Positions 31,074 through 34,222 of a DNA stretch of 34,222 nucleotides are shown here, one piece after another. Location of the stretch: positions 1 to 34,222 of the forward strand of contig QYLO01000038.1 of the NCBI GenBank assembly GCA_022766165.1. Direction: 5' to 3'. Both the position numbers and the translations under genes were made by a program. How positions within the stretch are numbered: position 1 is the first letter of the stretch; every line of letters starts with the position of its first letter. The stretch comes from Candidatus Electrothrix gigas. GTDB taxonomy: Bacteria; Desulfobacterota; Desulfobulbia; Desulfobulbales; Desulfobulbaceae. The notes under the pieces are model-generated. The model did no database searches and was not told where the DNA came from. It saw only the letters and a list, made by a program, of their open reading frames with translations.

Positions 31074-32672
31074 TTAAGCGTTGTACGCTGGTAACTCTAA
31101 GGCCATTGCATTATCAATATGCTCCAACTCCTTCACCTTGGCAAGGAGTTCCTTACTCACAGGCTGATTGGTGTTGAGCAAGATCACATTGCGTTTAGCA
31201 GTCTCTTCCTGACCAACAACCATCTTGGAAATATTTATACCGCCTGCACCAATAACAGTTGCCAAGGAACCGATAACACCGGGTACATCCTGATTGTGGA
31301 CCAGCAACATAGGCCCGGCAGGCAGAGCCTCAAGGCGGAACGAGTTAAAGCGAACCAGTCGTGGCTCTTTGGTGCCAAATACGGTTCCGGCCAGCATATT
31401 TTTTCCTTCGCTGGTTTTCACGGTGATCCGAATCATGTTGGTAAAATCAGCACTGCGGCTGGTCTTGGCCTCAACAACCTTGATTCCCCGTTCTTCCGCA
31501 ATAATGGGAGCGTTGACATAGTTGACCGCATCCTGAAGAATTGGGGTAAACAGACCTTTTAAAAAGGCAACCGTGATAGAGTTTGTATCCTGACTGGCAA
31601 GATCGCCGCTATACTCAATATTTATCTCCTGAACGCCCCCCTGCGAGATCTGCATGTGGAGACAACCCAGCATCTCACCCAAGGTGATGTACGGACCAAC
31701 CTGAGCCAACACCTCATCGCTCACTGACGGCACGTTGACCGCATTACGAACAGACCCCTTGAGCAGATAATCAGCCATCTGTTCGGCAATAGCCACAGCC
31801 ACGTTTTCCTGGGCTTCAGCAGTGGAGGCACCCAGATGCGGGGTACAGATAAAGTTATCCAGCCCCAGCAGCGGTGTGGCCTCCAAGGTAGTTGGTTCTT
31901 TTTCAAAGACATCCAGGGCTGCTCCGGCAATCCGTCCCTCCTTCAATGCCTGATACAGGGCCTCTTCATCCAGCACTCCACCACGTGCGCAGTCAATGAA
32001 CATAGCCTCTTTTTTCATGGCAGCAAAGAAGTCTGTGGAGAGCAGATGATGGGTAGTCTTGGTCAGCGGAGTATGCACTGAGATATAATCAGCCCGTGCA
32101 GCCAGGTCCAGCAAGTCCATCCGCTCAACGCCCAGCTTTTTGACCAACTCATCTGGCATAAAGGGATCATAGGCAATGACCTTCATTTTCAAACCCTGCG
32201 CTCGGCTGGCAACAATAGAGCCAATTCGTCCAATGCCAACAATACCCAAGATCTTGCCTGTGACCTCACGGCCCATAAAGCTCTTCTTTTCCCATTTGCC
32301 AGCTTTCATAGAGGCTGTTGCCTGGGGGATATTTCTGGACAAGGACATCATCATGGAGATAGCGTGTTCAGCCGCTGTGGTGGCATTACCGTCTGGTGCG
32401 TTCATCACCACCACGCCCTTTTCGCTGGCTGCTGGAATATCCACATTATCTAAACCAATACCAGCGCGTCCAACCACCTTTAACTTGGTTGCCGCCTCAA
32501 TAATATCTTCTCGTACCTTGGTGGCACTACGGATAACCAATCCATCGTAATCCGGGATAATCGCTTTCAGTTCTTCCGGTGGCAGGCCGGTGTTGACATC
32601 AACCTCAAGTCCGGCTTCTTTTAATATTTTTTCACCGATAGGCGCAAGATTATCACTGATAAGCACTTTCAT
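31074..32672 (-). CDS. serA: D-3-phosphoglycerate dehydrogenase (long form with ACT domain)
   Basis: The 532-residue protein is a long-form SerA. The Rossmann signature GKILGIVGIGRIGSIVASRA lies near residues 138-157; catalytic Arg is in IDCARGGVLDEEAL (about 236), Glu in ALDVFEKEP (about 265) and His in CTPHLGASTAEA (about 283). After the dehydrogenase part comes an allosteric-substrate-binding segment (330-450) and a C-terminal ACT domain (LVHNQDVPGVIGSLATVIG) that senses serine in related enzymes. It makes 3-phosphohydroxypyruvate, the first step of serine synthesis, in the cytoplasm. RBS AAGGGG precedes the ATG. A 225-bp gap before the next gene (32673-32897) contains only A/T-rich sequence with a short hairpin near 32735-32755. 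Confidence 0.96.
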   Translation of the reverse strand: MKVLISDNLAPIGEKILKEAGLEVDVNTGLPPEELKAIIPDYDGLVIRSATKVREDIIEAATKLKVVGRAGIGLDNVDIPAASEKGVVVMNAPDGNATTAAEHAISMMMSLSRNIPQATASMKAGKWEKKSFMGREVTGKILGIVGIGRIGSIVASRAQGLKMKVIAYDPFMPDELVKKLGVERMDLLDLAARADYISVHTPLTKTTHHLLSTDFFAAMKKEAMFIDCARGGVLDEEALYQALKEGRIAGAALDVFEKEPTTLEATPLLGLDNFICTPHLGASTAEAQENVAVAIAEQMADYLLKGSVRNAVNVPSVSDEVLAQVGPYITLGEMLGCLHMQISQGGVQEINIEYSGDLASQDTNSITVAFLKGLFTPILQDAVNYVNAPIIAEERGIKVVEAKTSRSADFTNMIRITVKTSEGKNMLAGTVFGTKEPRLVRFNSFRLEALPAGPMLLVHNQDVPGVIGSLATVIGAGGINISKMVVGQEETAKRNVILLNTNQPVSKELLAKVKELEHIDNAMALELPAYNA

Positions 32673-32897
32673 ATTTTTCCCCTTAATACGCTGTTCCTGC
32701 TGTTTCTTAGTTTACTTTTATATCATGCTGTTCCGACGCAAGGCTGCGGAATAAGCATTATATTAAAAATAAAAAATGTTGATTTTTAAGTATAAAGACT
32801 GCACTATAACGAGATTCCTACAGACCGACAATATTAAAATTACTGTCTGGCGATGTTTTTTTAGCCTAGAAAATACTGCACCAAGAGGCCTGATACT

Positions 32898-33320
32898 ATG
32901 TCCACACCTTTTATGCCAAATCAACTGGAAGATCTTGCCCAACGTATTGATGAGCAGCTTGCCGAGCTGCAAGCCAATTCGTCAACCGCTCTCCATAAAG
33001 GTAATGAGCCGGATAAGCAGGAGATCAGCGAACGCCTGCCTGTACAATGGCGGGCCATCAAAGAGATAAGCAAGGAAGATCCGCAGACCTTCTGGCAGCG
33101 GTTTAAGCAGGCTGCTCATAACGATCTCTGTGAGGAAGGCGGGGTGTTGAACAAGCAGTGGCAGAAATGGGGTGATCTGAGCAATAAGGAGGTGTTGCGT
33201 ACCTTTGGTGCGGTGCTGGCAGCAATGGGGTTTACCGGTAATGCCTTGCAGATGCTTGCTGTGGCCTTGGCTGTGATTGTCATTCATCTGGGCTGCACGG
33301 CCATCTGTGATGAGGCATAA
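32898..33320 (+). CDS. Small protein with a C-terminal membrane helix, upstream of a CHAT gene
   Basis: A 140-residue protein of no family I can name. Residues 1-70 are soluble and charged with coiled-coil character (NQLEDLAQRIDEQLAELQAN). The middle carries FWQRFKQAAHNDLCEEGGVL and NKQWQKWGDLSNKEVLRTFG, which look conserved. Residues about 103-132 are a single hydrophobic segment (AVLAAMGFTGNALQMLAVAL and on) ending in a short tail, so it is probably a tail-anchored membrane protein. RBS AGAGG lies before the ATG. It lies 64 bp ahead of the CHAT-domain gene on the same strand, so the two may form one unit, with the small protein as sensor, inhibitor or target of the CHAT protease. Confidence 0.6.
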   Translation: MSTPFMPNQLEDLAQRIDEQLAELQANSSTALHKGNEPDKQEISERLPVQWRAIKEISKEDPQTFWQRFKQAAHNDLCEEGGVLNKQWQKWGDLSNKEVLRTFGAVLAAMGFTGNALQMLAVALAVIVIHLGCTAICDEA

Positions 33321-33384
33321 TCCCGTAGGGGTACGGCGTACCGTGCCTCTACTCACTATCATCTGACCATAGGAGGAACACAAC

Positions 33385-34158
33385 ATGCCCACTGAACTGA
33401 TGCTCAACTTCCCCGATCCGACGCAGGTCGCTGTTCATCTCCACATCCCGGATGATGAATATGCGGACATGACCTCGGCCTTTGCCTTTATCAATCCGCT
33501 TACAAACAAAGACATGGAGGAAATCCGCTGGTATCTGGAGGACTACGGCACCGGCTACCGGGCCGAGCCGGATGATGAGCGGGCCGACAAGGCCAGAGAG
33601 CAATTGCGCAACTGGGGTACGGCTCTGTTTGAGGCTGTGTTCAAGGCGGACGACAAGGCTTATGAACTGTACCGCAACTTCCGGGACGAGGAGGAAAAAG
33701 GCCGTCTGCTCACCATTGCCGCTGATCATCCGGCTGTGCTGTCGCTGCCTTGGGAGCTGCTCCGTCCAGCCGGCGGTGTTTTTCTCTTCGGTGAGACCCT
33801 GCGCATCTCCATCCGCCGTCGGCTGCCTATGGCCGGAGAGGGCCGCAGGCCCCATAAGCGTAAACCCAAACCGGTGTTGCGCCTGCTTTTCATAGTCAGT
33901 CGACCGGAAGATGCCGGGTTCATCAATCCTCGCACTGATCCGCAGGCCGTGCTGGATGCGCTGGAGCGACAGGAACAGCAACGGGTGGAAGTAGAATTCC
34001 TGCGTCCGGCCACGCTCTCCGCCTTGGAGAAACGGCTGCGTGATGAAGACCAGCCCGCAGTGGACATCATCCATTTTGACGGGCATGGAGTCTTTGACCG
34101 CAGCGGCAAGCAGGATAAAGAAGCGGCAAAAACACATGTCTCCTTGACAAATTTCTGA
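33385..34158 (+). CDS. CHAT-domain (caspase-like) protein, truncated before the catalytic Cys
   Basis: The 257-residue product starts PTELMLNFPDPTQVAVHLH after RBS AGGAGG. Residues about 33-55 (FAFINPLTNKDMEEIRWYLE) and 120-147 (LPWELLRPAGGVFLF, LRISIRRRL) are typical of the N-terminal part of CHAT proteins. LLFIVSRPEDAGFINPRTDP and then VDIIHFDGHGVFDRSG follow, with His230/His234 in the catalytic HFDGHG. A full CHAT domain continues to a Cys in an LSACQS-type motif 40-60 residues later; here the frame stops after KTHVSLTNF. The gene is therefore interrupted, by a true break in the genome or by the end of the assembled piece. CHAT proteases act in defence or cell-death pathways such as Craspase and gasdermin systems. 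Confidence 0.75.
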   Translation: MPTELMLNFPDPTQVAVHLHIPDDEYADMTSAFAFINPLTNKDMEEIRWYLEDYGTGYRAEPDDERADKAREQLRNWGTALFEAVFKADDKAYELYRNFRDEEEKGRLLTIAADHPAVLSLPWELLRPAGGVFLFGETLRISIRRRLPMAGEGRRPHKRKPKPVLRLLFIVSRPEDAGFINPRTDPQAVLDALERQEQQRVEVEFLRPATLSALEKRLRDEDQPAVDIIHFDGHGVFDRSGKQDKEAAKTHVSLTNF

Positions 34159-34222
34159 ATAAGCACACTCTGCTTCTGGCTCTGCAAAAGCTCAACAATG
34201 CCTGCGGCAGTGCTTAACGTGT
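34134..34222. other. Sequence replacing the CHAT 3' part; unassigned
   Basis: From about 34134 the sequence no longer resembles a CHAT domain in any frame. The minus strand is open through the window edge and reads TLSTAAGIVELLQSQKQSVL and on, which could be the end of another gene coming from outside. The plus strand also has an open frame (FLNKHTLLLALQKLNNACGS). I cannot decide between them. Confidence 0.3.

Noticed and set aside
33349..34137. A 262-codon minus-strand frame opposite the CHAT gene
   Set aside because: The plus strand has RBS AGGAGG and a clear CHAT pattern; high GC content leaves the antisense open by chance.

Overview
The window looks like a chromosomal piece of a Gram-negative sulfur-cycling bacterium of the Desulfobacterota, most probably the Desulfobulbales/Desulfobulbaceae (cable-bacterium relatives such as Electrothrix are possible). 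This rests on the gene mix (sulfide:quinone oxidoreductase with a DUF1641 partner, rhodanese-ferritin fusion, DUF1844, UPF0280, paired cofactor-type glycosyltransferases, CHAT protein) and on the order tRNA-Leu, tig, clpP, clpX, lon, tRNA-Val, tRNA-Asp. It is inference; no 16S or other marker is present. Both window ends cut or disturb genes (a partial transglutaminase-like gene on the left, a truncated CHAT gene on the right).

Layout. 1-1420: gene debris and one intact Rpn-type nuclease. A 63-codon ORF joins the start of a glutamyl-tRNA synthetase to a piece resembling an AAA-ATPase-like/PD-(D/E)XK protein, next to a 52-bp copy of the start of the Rpn gene. 1494-5219: a 1241-aa secreted calcium-binding surface protein with an exact 239-bp internal DNA repeat. 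5478-7483: sulfide:quinone oxidoreductase and DUF1641 operon, with a strong terminator. 7713-10529: PhoH ATPase, a DsbA-like thiol oxidoreductase carrying an extra N-terminal module, and a paralogue made of two copies of that module alone. 10847-17217: tRNA-Asp, tRNA-Val, lon, clpX, clpP, tig and tRNA-Leu, all on the minus strand: folding and proteolysis genes plus tRNAs with recognisable promoters and a terminator. 17407-21075 (plus strand): queD and queE (7-deazaguanine synthesis), a nucleotide-sugar dehydrogenase and a radical-SAM protein of the spore-photoproduct-lyase family, the last with a homopyrimidine tract upstream and a homopurine tract in its 3' end.

21059-24246 (minus): an unrecognised protein, a small methyltransferase, a flavoprotein of the SelD-N-terminal type and a rhodanese-ferritin fusion behind four 11-bp repeats. 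24538-26540 (minus): two secreted lipoproteins, a CAP-domain protein and an NlpC/P60-like hydrolase, each preceded by nearly the same structured leader RNA, which resembles a GEMM (cyclic-di-GMP-I) riboswitch. 26988-30939: DUF4395 membrane protein, UPF0280 protein, an operon of two glycosyltransferases and a sugar-nucleotidyltransferase, and a DUF1844 protein. 31074-32672: serA. 32898-34158: a small membrane-anchored protein followed by a CHAT-domain protein that stops just after its catalytic His region.

The points most worth following are the duplicated leader RNA driving two cell-envelope lipoproteins, the unnamed module shared by the DsbA-like protein and its neighbour, the small membrane protein plus CHAT pair, and the mosaic of gene fragments at the left end.
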